Numbered from the stretch's first letter, positions 12,584 through 25,377 are shown. The stretch is DNA of 64,000 bases from Synaphobranchus kaupii (GCA_029718625.1 CM056376.1:29826726-29890725), one strand, 5' to 3'. Made by a program: numbers and translations. The notes: a model not told the origin generated them from the sequence alone.

Positions 12584-13162
12584 ATGGAAAGTGACAAAGT
12601 TACCGTTGTGAACGATGCCACTCGCCCCCAAACCATGCCAAGGCTTGCTGGCTTGGGGCAAATCACCGAACATCTCTACCTCAGCAACGGAAAAGCTGCC
12701 AACAATAGTTCAATGGTCTCCGGGTTTAAAATCACCTGTATCATTAACGCCACCGAGAACGTCACGAACATTCCGATCCCGGCGGTGGAATACGTTAGGG
12801 TGCCGGTAGCCGACTCCCCCTCGTCCCAACTGGGTGATCATTTCGACAGTGTGGCGGACAAAATACACCGGGTGCAAGAGCAGCAGGGTCGGGTTCTGGT
12901 GCACTGCAGCGCCGGCGTGAGCCGCTCAGCCACCCTGTGCATTGCGTACCTCATGAAGTACCGCAGTATGACACTGTCTGATGCTCACTTGTGGGTCAGA
13001 TCTCGCCGGCCCATTATCAGACCCAATAGTGGGTTCTGGAAACAGCTCATTGACTACGAGAACAAACTTTACGGATGTGGCACAGTGAGGATGATAACGT
13101 CCCCCGTAGGAGAGATTCCAGATGTATATGAAAAAGAAACGAGAAATTTGATTCCATATTAA
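12584..13162 (+). CDS. dusp18: Dual-specificity protein phosphatase 18-like, intronless coding region
   Basis: A 192-residue atypical dual-specificity phosphatase, predicted to dephosphorylate phosphotyrosine and phosphoserine/threonine. The single DSP domain spans about residues 21-165. The active-site signature HCSAGVSRS starts at His107, with catalytic Cys108 and Arg114; the likely general acid is Asp77 in PVADSP. The SNGxAANN segment (34-41), the DAHxW and IIRPNSGFW blocks and the C-terminal SPVGxIPDxYEKE block resemble DUSP18/DUSP21 more than DUSP14, and length agrees (human DUSP18 is about 188 aa). The whole frame is intact, consistent with the intronless CDS of this subfamily. DUSP18 in mammals has been linked to mitochondria; no targeting signal is asserted here. 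The start was chosen as the first ATG after the acceptor at 12,519; an in-frame Met18 is an alternative. Confidence 0.88.
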   Translation: MESDKVTVVNDATRPQTMPRLAGLGQITEHLYLSNGKAANNSSMVSGFKITCIINATENVTNIPIPAVEYVRVPVADSPSSQLGDHFDSVADKIHRVQEQQGRVLVHCSAGVSRSATLCIAYLMKYRSMTLSDAHLWVRSRRPIIRPNSGFWKQLIDYENKLYGCGTVRMITSPVGEIPDVYEKETRNLIPY

Positions 13163-13870
13163 AAACGCATCTGACTTTTGCTAGCACATGTAAAGCCCAC
13201 CTCTTATCAATGCGCTTTATAGACGTGCTTCGTCTGCACAGGTTGCCAGTGTATGGAATTAACTTTCACCCACTGGTCAGAGTGGCTTGTGGATTCTAAA
13301 AATCACCAGCCATTTTCAACATTTTACCAGCCACAACCTTTTATAATATAGCACAAACTGGTTGGTTACTGGCCAAAGTGGCTGCTGTAGTAAAGATCTT
13401 ACCAGCCACAATCAAAATTTTACCAGCATTTGGCTGGTGGCTTGTGTTAATTTCAGACCCTAAAGGTCTATGTGGGAATTTGTCCACCTAAATTGGAAGT
13501 TTCATAAACCAAATCTAGTTAGCTGATTGCTTCATATATTGTTCTGATTGATTAGAGTGTTTCTTATGGCAATCCTGTAAACATTCCCCAACTGGAAAAA
13601 AAGACTCCACACAGCAAAAATACCTGTGTAACTCTAACACTGCTGATGTACATTTAACACCATAGGGTGTTTATATGAGACCAAATATACACCACCATTT
13701 TTATTGTGCATAACAAATGTCCTGTTGAATCTTTCTCTTTTTTTACAAACAGATTATTTTGTTTTGATATTTTCATGTTTTATATACTGAAAGCAGAATT
13801 CTAATCTTATCACTTTGTATAAATTAAATGTTTAAATATTGATAAAATAAAGTTTGTTTCACTTCACAGA
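13163..13870 (+). other. dusp18: 3' untranslated region of the dusp18-like gene
   Basis: About 0.7 kb of non-coding sequence ends in an AATAAA signal at 13,846-13,851 followed by a TG/T-rich stretch typical of cleavage sites. The 13,290-13,450 part has several short repeats of a TTACCAGCCACAA motif. No intervening gene is visible. Confidence 0.6.
13846..13851 (+). terminator. dusp18: Poly(A) signal AATAAA for dusp18-like
   Basis: Canonical hexamer with a GT-rich downstream element (AGTTTGTTTCA) directly after it. Confidence 0.6.
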
Positions 13871-14119
13871 TTTGGATAGTTGTTGTTGCTTGTGGATCCG
13901 TTAAAAATGTTGCTCATTGTTTTTGCTTGTTTCATGTTCTTTTTTGTTACAACTAGAAGGGCTAGAAACTTAGAGTTGGTGTTGCGTCTCCTCATGTTAG
14001 CACTTATCTCCAGTAAACAGCTCGTGAGATACGGATAACGGTACTGTTGTGCCAGTCTTGTACCTGTCGATGGGCTCCAAAATGTACACATGCTCTGAAC
14101 AGCATCTGTTCCTTACATA

Positions 14120-14861
14120 CAGTGCAGTTCGTAAGTATTTGGCCAGTGACACAATGCTTATTGTTTTGGCTCTACTCCAGCACATTGGATTTCAAATGAA
14201 GCAATCAATATGAGGTTAAAGTGCAGACTGTCAGCTTTAATTTGAGGGTATTTACATCCGTACCAGGTGAATTGTGTGGGAATTACAGTGAGATGAGTAA
14301 TAACCTGTACTAAAGTGATGGAAAGAGGAAAGTGCAGAGAAAGAAAGGATGACTGATCCACAGCATACCACCTCGCCTGGGAAACATGGTGGAGGTAGTA
14401 TTATGGCTGCCACTGTAACCACTGACCTAACCTGTCGTTATTGATGATGTGGCTGCTGACGGCAGCAGCAGGATGAATTCTGAAGTGTACAAAAACATTG
14501 TATCTGCTCAGATCAAACCAAATGCCTCAAAACTCATTGGATGGTGCTTCACCTTGCAGCAGGACAATGACCCCCAAACATACTGCTAACCGAAGCGTTT
14601 TTTAGGGCCGAAAAGTGGAATGACTGCCTACGTCAATCTCCCGACCTGAAACCAATTGGTCATTGGCCCGAAACAAAGAGGACATGAAGGTGGTTGTAGG
14701 CTACAGGCCTGGCAGAGCATCATCAGGGAAGATACCCAGCGTCTGGTGATGTCTATGGGCCGCAGACTTCATGCTGACCAAAAAGCTGACCATCTGCACT
14801 TTACCCTCATGTTCATTGTTGAAAAATTGTGTCACTGTCCAAATACTTACGGATTGCACTG
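14120..14861 (+). mobile_element. Degenerate Tc1-like transposon with transposase remnant
   Basis: Termini CAGTGCAGTTCGTAAGTATT and its imperfect complement AATACTTACGGATTGCACTG are flanked by TA on each side (14,118-14,119 and 14,862-14,863), the Tc1/mariner target duplication. The interior contains broken Tc1 transposase sequence on the plus strand: a PGNMVEVVLW-like block near 14,378 and a LQQDNDPQ block near 14,556, which corresponds to the conserved QQDNDP segment of the catalytic domain. Stops, frameshifts and a length of 742 bp, against roughly 1.3-1.6 kb for intact elements, show internal deletion. Not capable of coding. Confidence 0.85.
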
Positions 14862-14863
14862 TA

Positions 14864-15306
14864 ATTATTTTAAAACAAATACTTTGAGTTTACAAACTGG
14901 TGCCATTAATTTATCATTAGATTCCTACGCGCGTATTTATTTCATACCCGGTAAGTGTACTGATGATACTACTGTTTATTAAAGTCCTGAGCGCCTATCA
15001 CGTGGTCCAGGTGGACACGTTCCATTACAGACAGAATGACAGTTCTGTTTAGCCTAATTCTGACATAATAATAATAATAGCAGCTTTATTTGCATATCGC
15101 CTTTCATCTGTTCTACCTGTAACACGCGTGTGCTGCTTTGGGAACTTTATTTCGTGTTTTAAAACTCAATGCTGTGAGCTTAGGACATCAACAGTAGAAT
15201 ACTGCAGTGATTAAAAGCCATAAATGAGCTGCGCTCGCGGGCTCTTTAATTCTTACCGGCGTCTCCCGTCGGCGCGTGCTCAGAACGCACTCTGTATTTA
15301 TCCAAC
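14864..15306 (+). promoter_or_regulatory. naa25: Presumed naa25 promoter and short 5' UTR
   Basis: The 443 bp between the Tc1 remnant and the naa25 start become GC-richer toward 15,230-15,300 and contain no TATA box at the usual position. The start codon sits in CAACATGGCGGC (15,303-15,314), a full match to the TISU/YY1 type of initiator. This implies a TATA-less housekeeping promoter with a very short leader; the transcription start is not proven. Confidence 0.5.
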
Positions 15307-15314
15307 ATGGCGGC
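15303..15314 (+). promoter_or_regulatory. naa25: TISU/YY1-type initiator over the naa25 start codon
   Basis: CAACATGGCGGC fits the TISU consensus SAASATGGCGGC at every position. Such elements (known from mammalian genes) act both as a transcription element bound by YY1 and as an initiator for mRNAs with extremely short leaders. Confidence 0.6.
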
Positions 15315-15364
15315 GAGGGGCCATGTGCAGGATCCTAACGACAGGAGGCTAAGACCTATTTACG
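15307..15364 (+). CDS. naa25: naa25 exon 1 (residues 1-20)
   Basis: Encodes MAARGHVQDPNDRRLRPIY plus the first base of the next codon, nearly identical to the vertebrate NAA25 N-terminus. Donor G|GTAAAT. The ATG is the first in the region and lies in a strong initiator context. Confidence 0.9.
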
Positions 15365-18300
15365 GTAAATATTCTTAGCCAGCAGAAAATTAAACGTCTC
15401 TTTAGACCGGTGGGGCTTGCGGTAAGTGATGAGACTGGCGGTGACGGGGCGGCTTTGGTCGGGAAGGTACTTTTCCCCCTCTGCGAGAAGGGGCCTACGC
15501 TCCAGCCTGGGACTCGGGTTAGCTGACAGTGCCGAATGACAGTGCAGCTTCCGTGGTTTGCGGATGTCGATGGGCGAACGGCTAAGAGTTTACAGGTTGT
15601 TTGTCATTCAGAGTGCCGTCGAGTGTGTCCTGTTTGTTTGCAATATCAAAAAACCAGTGTCGTTAACTGAAGAAGATCGATAGTTTACCAGATGACATTA
15701 GTGCAATTGACGAGCAGTTCTGTGCCTGATGTCAAGGCAGTGTGCGTAAACCAGAGGCAATGCGGTTGGATTGGATGTAATCTTAGCCAGCTAACAAGCT
15801 AACGTTAGTCACCCAACGGTTTAGCCAATGTGGCCCTTTACCTGACTGCATTCCGTCCAGCAGTGACAGAGACTGTGTTTATTTTGGGAATAATAGGACT
15901 TCTAGTTATCATCCGAGATGCGACCACCGTCCGCTAACGTTCCTACAAATCCTTGAAATAAATGCAGATGGCAAGATAGCTAGCCCTCGACTGAATTAGC
16001 TAAGGATATTAAGATGTTTAATCTCCATATTCTGTTCTGTGACCAGTTTTGAATTTGGATTTGATAAATCACCACGCCCCCCATTATACAGTTCTATTTA
16101 GCTAGTGCTAAGGTACTAGCAAACTAGCTGTCATTGACTTGGCATCTTCCAGCAACTGTCGCCGTCTGGACCGGTGAGATTTTAGCTAACTAATGCAAGG
16201 ATTACGGTTAGGGTTTGCTGTTGGTTTTGTTGCAGCATGGCACTGCTCTCGTTCCGATCATTCATAAAATGGTATCAGTGCGGGCTAATTATTATTCGTA
16301 CACATTCGTTATGTTCCGTGATGATTTCGCCCAGTTCATCTAAACATCTCTCCATCGTTATATAGCGGCTTGATAATTTTTTAAGTTCAAACTTTAATGT
16401 TAGCTAGACACGTATCTATGTGCGTTCATATTGCTGTGATAGAACTGACGTATTTGCAGCTTTATGTTTTTGCTCTGGTGTGGTTTTATAGACATGTTAA
16501 ATGCACCTATCCACGAATTGTAAAATTGTCCATGTTTTGGCCGCTGTGATATCATGTCACATGTTATGTCATTTCTGTACACTTTTAACAAATACCCTTG
16601 ATCTCTCTCGGAACTGATAGATCCTTTGAAAACCATCTGTGGTGGTGTTTGTGCTACCATTATATTTTGAAATAATATAACCACCCTCTCTTTATAAGAT
16701 AGAGCAATGAAGTGCATTGAGAGTATTGCCTTTCATTCAGCTTGTATTGGAAGAATGCATGATAGGCAGACCTGGCTAGTCACTGCTTTTCATCTCCCCG
16801 GTGCAGATGAGTCTAAGCGAGCCAATTCTTACAGCAAGCAAGGTTTTGTCCACCCAGCATAAAACTGCTAGAATATGAACTACAAAAGCCATCCTACCAG
16901 AACAATGTGAAACTGGAAGTGACACGAAGTTCGCTCGCTAGGATTTTTAATCCCGCTGGACAGAGGGCTGCTTATTTTAGCCTACAATGATTGATTTATC
17001 TGCAAAACGGTGTGGGTGACATTTGACAAGTGTGTTTTAAGGACATGTGTGTTTTAAGGTTCTAGCTAATTTTGAATATCCCCCTTATTCCAGTATTTGT
17101 GTCATCGGTATTTTACGTTGTTTGGATTCTCTTTCGTTAAGTCTGACGGTCCTCAAACGACAGGAGAAGGAACACAGGTGGTGCGAAGATTGACGACAGA
17201 GCTGTGATTTGTAAGCCCGAGCATGCGACACGACCCGGTTATTTCCGTCTGGTACAAAAAAGATGTGCAGCCGTGACGATGATCAAATAGTCATTCGTCT
17301 GGCGTGGTTAATTTAGTCGCCCAGCTGCCGGAGAGAGCGACGCTGCCGGTGCGTTTGGCTGGGATTCCTCCGGGCTCGGGGGCAGCGGGTCAGACCAGCG
17401 AAGGCCTCGGATAAGCCAGGTTACTAAAAACAGGCGACACGCGTGAACTTAACCTGTCATGGGATTTAAAGGACCATGAGATCAGGTTTCCCTTGTCAGA
17501 TCCCAGCCTTGTTCATTATGGGCTAAAGGGAAAAACCAAACCTACATCAGTACTCTGATGCTTTATGAATACATACAGGTCCTTTCCTTTTGCTTTCTTT
17601 GGGGTGTTCTTTCTCACAGTTCTGCAGGAGTGAGATCTTGTACACTGAACATGTAACACTGGAGGGGGGGGTATATATATTATGACGTGTGCAGTCGTGG
17701 TCATAGGTCATATTCTGTGGTGTATGATTGGGTCTGGTTTGCACAGACCTCTGTCTGCTTCTTTGGTTTGATTATGAAAGCAGAGGCATTCTGAAGCCCT
17801 ATTAGCCATGTGATCAGTCAGCATCATCAACACTGTCTGTTTTGGGACTGTACCGCAAACCATACCGTGCATTCCTACATCTTGAGTGCCCTATTTGTAC
17901 AGTGCCTGTCCAGCAGCAGTGCAGTATCGTAACTAACATGCTAACCTGCAGTATCGTAGCTGACATGCTAACCTGCACCAGTGCAGTATCATAGCTGACA
18001 TGCTACCCTGCACCAGCACAATATTGTAGCTAACATGCTAACCAGCACCAGCGCAGTATCGTAGCTAGCTGATATGCTACCCAGCACTAGCGCAGTATCC
18101 TAGCTGACATGCTACCCTGCACCAGCACAGTATCGTAGCTGACATGCTAACCTGCTGCAGCGCAGTATCGTAGCTGACATGCAACCCTGCACCAGTGCAG
18201 TATCGTAGCTGACATGCTAACCTGCACCAGTGCAGTATCCTAGCTGACATGCTAACCTGCACCAGTGCAGTATCGTAGCTGACATTCTACGCTGCACCAG

Positions 18301-21300
18301 CGCAGTATTGTAGCTGACATGCTAACCAGCAGCAGTGCAGTATCGTAGCTGACATGCTAACCAGCAGCAGTGCAGTATCGTAGCTGACATGCTAACCAGC
18401 AGCAGTGCAGTATCGTAGCTGACATGCTAACCTGCAGCAGCGCAGTATTGTAGCTGACATGCTAACCTGCACCAGCGTAGTATCATAGCTAACATGCTAA
18501 CCAGCACTAGCGCAGTATTGTAGCTAACATGCTAACCTGCATTCCCCACAGATTACTTGGATTACTTGGACAATGGCAATAACAAGATGGCGGTCCAACA
18601 GGCCGAGAAACTGCTGAAGAAGCACAAGGACCTCCACTGTGCGAAGGTGGGTTACTGTTCTACATCAGATTAAATTAGCTTGGATAATACTCTGTCTGTG
18701 CTGTTGAATTTGTTTTTGCATTAAAAAGCTGCTTTCGCTCACCATAGACAATCGCCACAAGTTGCCACAACAGTACAGGTGATATACATAACATGCATTG
18801 TGCTACAGATTATGAACAAGTTATATTTGCTTCATACAAAGTATTCCACACAGACCGTCAAGCATTGCACAAGGTCCTGTTTCATTTCGTTACCCCCAGC
18901 ACACCCAATTAGCAGCTCTTTACCCAGATGAATTGTGCAAAGCCCTATAATTACACTAAGATGGTTCCAAATTACTGTTGTGAACTTATTAGCTGTTTGT
19001 TTTTCCTCTGCAACAATCCCTTTGGGCGATGCTGGCTAAAAATCATACTTAAGCACAAAATTTAAGCCAAGCTGAGCATAAGATTACAGAATGGCAATAA
19101 GAAGCCATTCAGCCCAGCTAGGCTTGCCATTTATTTACTGACTACAGAGTATCCAGCACTGCTTCAGCCCCGAACACCCAAAGGATGTCTGCCATTACCA
19201 CATGACCTGGCAAGCTGCAACACCTATGCCCCAGGTCCAGGGTCTGTGAGCGTGCCCTGAGAAACTCTGACCGTGCTCTGTCTGTGATTGTGCTCTGGGT
19301 AACTCACCGTGCTCTGTCTGTGACTGTGCTCTGGGTAACTGAACGTGCTCTTTCTGTGATTATGCTCTGGGTAACTGGCCGTGCTCTGTCTGTGATTGCT
19401 CTGCGTAACTGACCGTGCTCTGTCTGTGACTGTGCTCTGCCTGTGATTGTGCTCTGGGTAACTGACCGTGCTCTGAATGTGATTGTGCTCTGGGTAACTG
19501 ACCGTGCTCTGTCTGTGATTGTGCTCTGGGTAACTGACCGTGCTCTGAATGTGATTGTGCTCTGGGTAACTGACCGTGCTCTGTCTGTGATTGTGCTCTC
19601 TTGTCGGTTCCCAGGTCCTGAAGGCCATTGGTCTGCAACGCACAGGCAAGCAGGACGAGGCCTTCTCACTGGCACAGGAAGTGGCGACACTCGAACCCAC
19701 GGATGACAACTCCTTACAGGCCCTCACTATCCTGTACCGGGAGATGCACAGACGTGAGTATCAGGGCTCAGGTGTGGGGAGTTTCAGGGCTCAGGTGTGG
19801 GGCGTGTCAGGGCTCTGGTGTGGGGTGGGTCAGGCTCAGGTATGTGGGTGTGTCAGGGCTCAGGTGTGGGGCGTGTCAGGGCTCAGGTGCGGGGTGGATC
19901 AGGTCTCTGGCGTGTCAGCGTCAGGTGTGCCAGGTGAGTTCATACCTCTCCTCTCCCCTGCAGCGGAGCTGGTGACGAAGCTGTACGAGTCAGCAGTGCG
20001 GAAAGTGCCCAGCAGTGAGGAGTACCACTCACACCTGTTCATGGCCTACGCCCGCGTCGGGGAGTACAAGAAGATGCAGCAGGTCTCACCTCCGGCCCTG
20101 GGCTGGCCTTCTGCAGGCCCTGTGCAGGCCCCCATCATTAACACTGATTAGTGCTTTCACTCTGTAACAAGCTGTGTGGCACATGATTCCCACTTAGACT
20201 TTTTATTACATTAGACTATAGATGAACAGGTGGAATCCGTGGGGTCCTACACTCTCAAAGTGTGGGTCACCTGGACACTGAAACTAAAGCATTTGTGCTA
20301 AATGGCCAGTGCCATTTCATATCCGTTTTGTTAGGTGACTCCTGGAATGTTTTTTTTGTCTCGTCATGTGAACAGATTGGAATGGCACTTTACAAGATTG
20401 TTCCCAAGAATCCTTATTACTTCTGGTCGGTTATGAGCTTAGTCATGCAGGTAAGTTTGACTTGTAAAGTTCTGTGAGACGGTTCATAATAGCAAAGGTT
20501 TATTGGCACAACGACATGTAACAGTATTACCAGAGCAATTAGCATGAATGTGCACTAAAGTGAAGAACATTACATGCATTTGCATTAATGTGCCTGTGTG
20601 TGCGTGTGTGTGTGCGCGCGTGTGTGCGTGTGCGTGTGTGTGTGTGCGCTCGTGTACATGTGTGCCTGTGCATGTGTGTGTAGGCCATATCCGCTCAGGA
20701 TGAGAAGCTCTCTCAGACCATGTTCCTGCCGCTGGCTGAGAGGATGGTGGAGAAGATGGTGAAGGAGGAGAAGATGGAGGCAGAAGCAGAGGTGAGGGTC
20801 TGCGTCCCAGGAGCTCAATGTCCCAGTGATCTGGGGGTGGGGGTGGGGGTGGGGGGGGGGTGGGGGTGGGGGGGGGGTGGGTGGGTGGGTCGTCGGGTTG
20901 CAGAAACACCATTCTGACCTCCTGGTTATTTTAACTTTTTCTGTGATGTTGGAGCCACAACTTTTCTGCTGTTTCTTTTGTATGAGGCCCATTTCGACTG
21001 CTTGGTCCGTCACACTAACCTGTGCTCCACACCTACTCACACAGGTACAGCTTTACTTCATGATCCTGGAGCGTTTGGGGAAGTACGTGGAGGCGCTGGA
21101 GGTGGTGAGGGGGCAGCTCGGGGGTAAGAGCGATCAGCGACGTGTTTCAGCATCACCGCTTCTGACAAAGGTCTGAATAAAATTCACAACCTCGCAAGCA
21201 CACAGTGTGCAGGAGAATAGAATAGAATAACTTTTATTTTTTCTTTCGGGAACTTCAGTTGTAGCCACCAGCAACAACAAAAAAGACATAGACAGTGGGG

Positions 21301-22539
21301 CAGACCTAGTGACCCCAGTGTCATTAAGCAGTCCAACACACAAACTCTGCCTCCACGACTTTCCTCCATACACGCAGTGTTGTGTTCTCTGTACTGTCGA
21401 AACGGAGCACCGAACTGCGTCAGCCTTCCCACTCGTCACCTCACTCCTCCCCCGCACCATCTTCTCCTTCCCTTCCATGGTTGCCCTTTGAAGACCGCCT
21501 GCACTCTCTGATCAGTCCCGACATCTTCAATTCCGGTGAAGAGCGATGGTAAACTTTGATCCAACGGACATTCCCGAGCATATGTGCCCTGAAAAATCTC
21601 CAGCCCGCCTCCCCGCACCACAACAGACACACAGCGCATGAAAAAACAAAAGACAAAAGCCTGACACAACAAAATGCATTCAAATTAACAAACACGAACA
21701 CGAGAGACAGCTGGACTACGTCGCCATTACAGCGCCACGTGATGTCAGGAGGGCTTTTCTTTATTCTTAGAATCAGTTTTCTCCTAAATGTGTATCTATG
21801 ATCTACGGAATTTTTAGGTGTGTGAAGAGTTTAATTTATAGCCTCGTCAAAGAAACGTGACATCCCTGTGATGTTAGGGCTGTGATGGAAGAGTTATGTT
21901 AAGGACGTGTGTGTGTGTGTGTGTGTCTGTGTCTGTGTCTCTCTCTCTCCCTCAGAGATGCTGACCAGTGAACTGCAGGGCAGGGAGAGTAAGAGCTTAC
22001 TGCTGTACAAACGACTGGAGCGCTGGCCTGAGTGTAACGCGCTGTCCCTCAAACTACTGCTCAAAAAGTGAGAAACACACACAGCCCCCTGTGCCTCAAT
22101 CTATTGCTCAAAAAGTGAGAAACACACACACAGCCCCCTGTGCCTCAAACTACTGCTCAAAAAGTGAGAAACACACACACAGCCCCCTGTGCCTCAAACT
22201 ACTGCTCAAAAAATGAGAAACACACACACAGCCCCCTGTGCCTTAAACTACTGCTCAAAAAGTGAGAAACACACACACAGCCCCCTGTGCCTCAAACTAC
22301 TGCTCAAAAAGTGAGAAACACACACAGCCCCCTGTGCCTCAAACTACTGCTCAAAAAGTGAGAATTCACACAAGCGCGCATATTACACACAAGCTCTCTC
22401 TCTCTGTCTCTCTCTCTGCACAGCCCGGATGATTGGCAGTTCTATCTATCGTACTACGACTCTCTCTTCCACATCATGGACCAGGGCTGGACTCCGCCTG
22501 CCGAGGGAGAGCAGTAAGTAACCCCCAAACACAGAGGTG

Positions 22540-22579
<40 letters not shown>

Positions 22580-25327
22580 TCAGCTGTAAGGGGTGTTAAT
22601 TTCTTCTTTTCCTCTCCATCTCTTCCCCATCCTTTCATGCGTATAACTCTCCTTCCCTCCTTTTCCCTCTGTCACTCCCTCCCTCTCTCTCTGCCCCTCT
22701 CTCCTCTCGTAGTTGTGTAGAGGGGGAGGTGCAGTATTTGGTGACTCATGCTATCAGCTTTGTGGAGGAGCGCGTGTCGGCGGAGGACAAGAAGGAGTCT
22801 CGGCCTCTCCGGGGGCCGTACCTGGCCCGATTCGAGCTCATTCAGCGGCTGAGACAGCGAGGCTGCCCCGAGGCACAGCAGCTTGGTAGCGCCCCCTACC
22901 GACAGTTTCACATTACATTTACATTACATTTAAACAAGAAAATACTTAAAATGACAATTTAGGATTTATCAGCTGCTGACCCCCCCCCTTCTGCCCCCCC
23001 CCCCCCCCCCCCCCAGGTGATCCTCTAGAGCTGATGTTCCAGTATTATGTGAAGTTTGGGGACAAGCCCTGCTACATCACTGACGTGAAGCTCTACCTGG
23101 ACCTGCTCAACCCAGAGCAGCATGTGCAGGTGGGGGAGGGCGGAGCTAAACACACATGCCAGGGGGAGGGCGGGACTGAACGCACACACAGGTGGGGGAG
23201 AGCAGAGCTAAATGCATGCAGGTGTGGGAGGGCGGGTCTAACGGAACATGCTAATCCTCCAGCAGGCTAACCCTGCAGTGGGGTACATGCATGCTAGCCC
23301 TGTAGTGGGGTACAGGCAGGCTAGCCCTGCAGTGGGGTACAGGCAGGCTAGCCTTGCAGTGGGGTACAGGCAGTAGTGTTGCACGGTACACCGAAACTTC
23401 GGTACTTTTTCGATACTTTAAAAAAAAAAACCGGTTCGGTATTAGAATTTTCCGACGTTCGGTACTTTAAAAAAAAATATATATATTATTCTTTTTTTTT
23501 AATATAATCTTTTTTTTCTTTTTCTTTTATGTAGCTGCAATATTTCCCTTACCGCAGAATGCTGGAATGATCAAAACAGCATCTGGAAAAACCCTTGCCA
23601 AAACAGCTTCGGTTTCCCGTTAGGCCTAATTAAATTTTCAATGGCAGCGCTGATATTATGAGGGTGTAATTATAGTTTCCGCCTCTACGCAAAATGGCGC
23701 ACTTTCGTCCGTTTCGCTATCTGACCAGAACTCTTACATTTTAGTGTGGAGTAAAAGCTAATACTGCAGAGGCAGGAGTTTGATTCTGCCTGTTTTTAAG
23801 GACTGATTATGGATCAGCACTATGGAGGAGTCTCAAAAGCAGCTCTACAGTGCTGCAAAGATAGCTGATCCAGAAACGGTCCTTAAAAACCGGTAGAAAC
23901 AAACTCCTTGTCCTGGGTTTAAGTTGTATAGTTCTGAATATCCTTTGTGAAGCTAAGGGGGGTTTATTGTATATAAGTTCTGTTTTAAGTTTATTAATAT
24001 TATAAATAACTAATATTTATTTACCATACGCCTTTGTGAGCAAATGTTATTTTAGCTCAGAATGGAGAAATGCACCACTTTGTTACCAACACCCTCCCCA
24101 TGTGTGCGACGACTCTCCGTACCCCCGACCTGCGCGATGATACTACCTCGGCCCCGCACGCGCGTTTGATGACACCGTGTACGCGCAACAACACTGGTAG
24201 TTTCGAGGGGCCTACCACCCGGCCTGAAAAAAAATCTAGGGGAAACACTGTACTGTATGTGACTATTCTGAAATAAATGTATTCTGTAGCAAATTTCTGA
24301 ATGATACAGCTTCTTCTTCAGTTCGAACTTAAAACCATGGATGTGCAGGGAATATTTTTTTAGATATTGACATTTAAATAAAACTAGTAGAAACGAGGAG
24401 GAAATTGCCTCTGAAAGGCCAAAGTAAATAGGGTTAAGGTCATTTCAGTAGAGGTACCGAGTATCGAATCAGTATCGTTTCAGTTTCAAGTACCGTTTCA
24501 GTATCGAGTATCATGATACTAAACCTGGTATCGGTATCGAAGTCAAAATTTTGGTATCGTGACAACACTAACAGGCATGCTAGCCATGCAGTGGGGTGCA
24601 GGCAGCCTAGCCCTGCAGTGGGGTACAGGCAGGCTAACAGCTCTGCTTTATGCCCTAACACACACACAGATTGATCTCTCTGCCCATCCATCTCTCCTCT
24701 CCCCCTTTATTTACTCCATCCTCTTCCTCCTCTCCTCCCCCATTATTTTACAATTCATTTTACCTCCTTTATCTCTCCCTCTCTCTTCCTCACCCCTATT
24801 TATCTCTCTCCATCCTTCTCCTTCATCCCTCCCTCTTCCATCCTTCATTCCTCTCTTCTCTCCCCTCCCTCTCTCCCCAGTTCATAAACCGGCTGATGGA
24901 GACGGTCCCTCTCTCGTCTCCGGGGGAGGAGTCGGGGGGCGTTGCCCTCCCGGGTGACACGCGAGCGTTGCAGAGACACCTTTGTGTGGCCCAGGTGAGC
25001 CGGGCCCTGGGTCTCCAGCACGCCCTGGAACCTTCCGGAAAACTTGGCCTGATCCAGGAGCTCAAGGCCCGGTACCGTCATGGGCTTGAGTTCGGTAAGC
25101 CCCTCCCACCTACCCCCAAACCGCGCCCCTACCCCCCGTTGATGTCGTACACTGTTTGCCGTGGTGCAGACACTTGGTTGATGATCATGCTGTGGGCGTG
25201 TCCCTGCAGGAAGGCGTGTCTGAAGACGGAGCTCCAGTTCTCTGATATGTACTGCCTGATGGCCGCACACGTCTACATCGACCTGTGGGCAGAGACAGGT
25301 GAGAGCCCCGCCCACCTCTGTCTCTGG

Positions 25328-25377
<50 letters not shown>

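Noticed and set aside
12710..12904. 64-codon minus-strand frame
   Set aside because: Antisense shadow of the conserved dusp18-like coding region.
19224..19727. 167-codon minus-strand repeat protein
   Set aside because: Product of the 36-bp minisatellite, antisense to naa25 exon 3.
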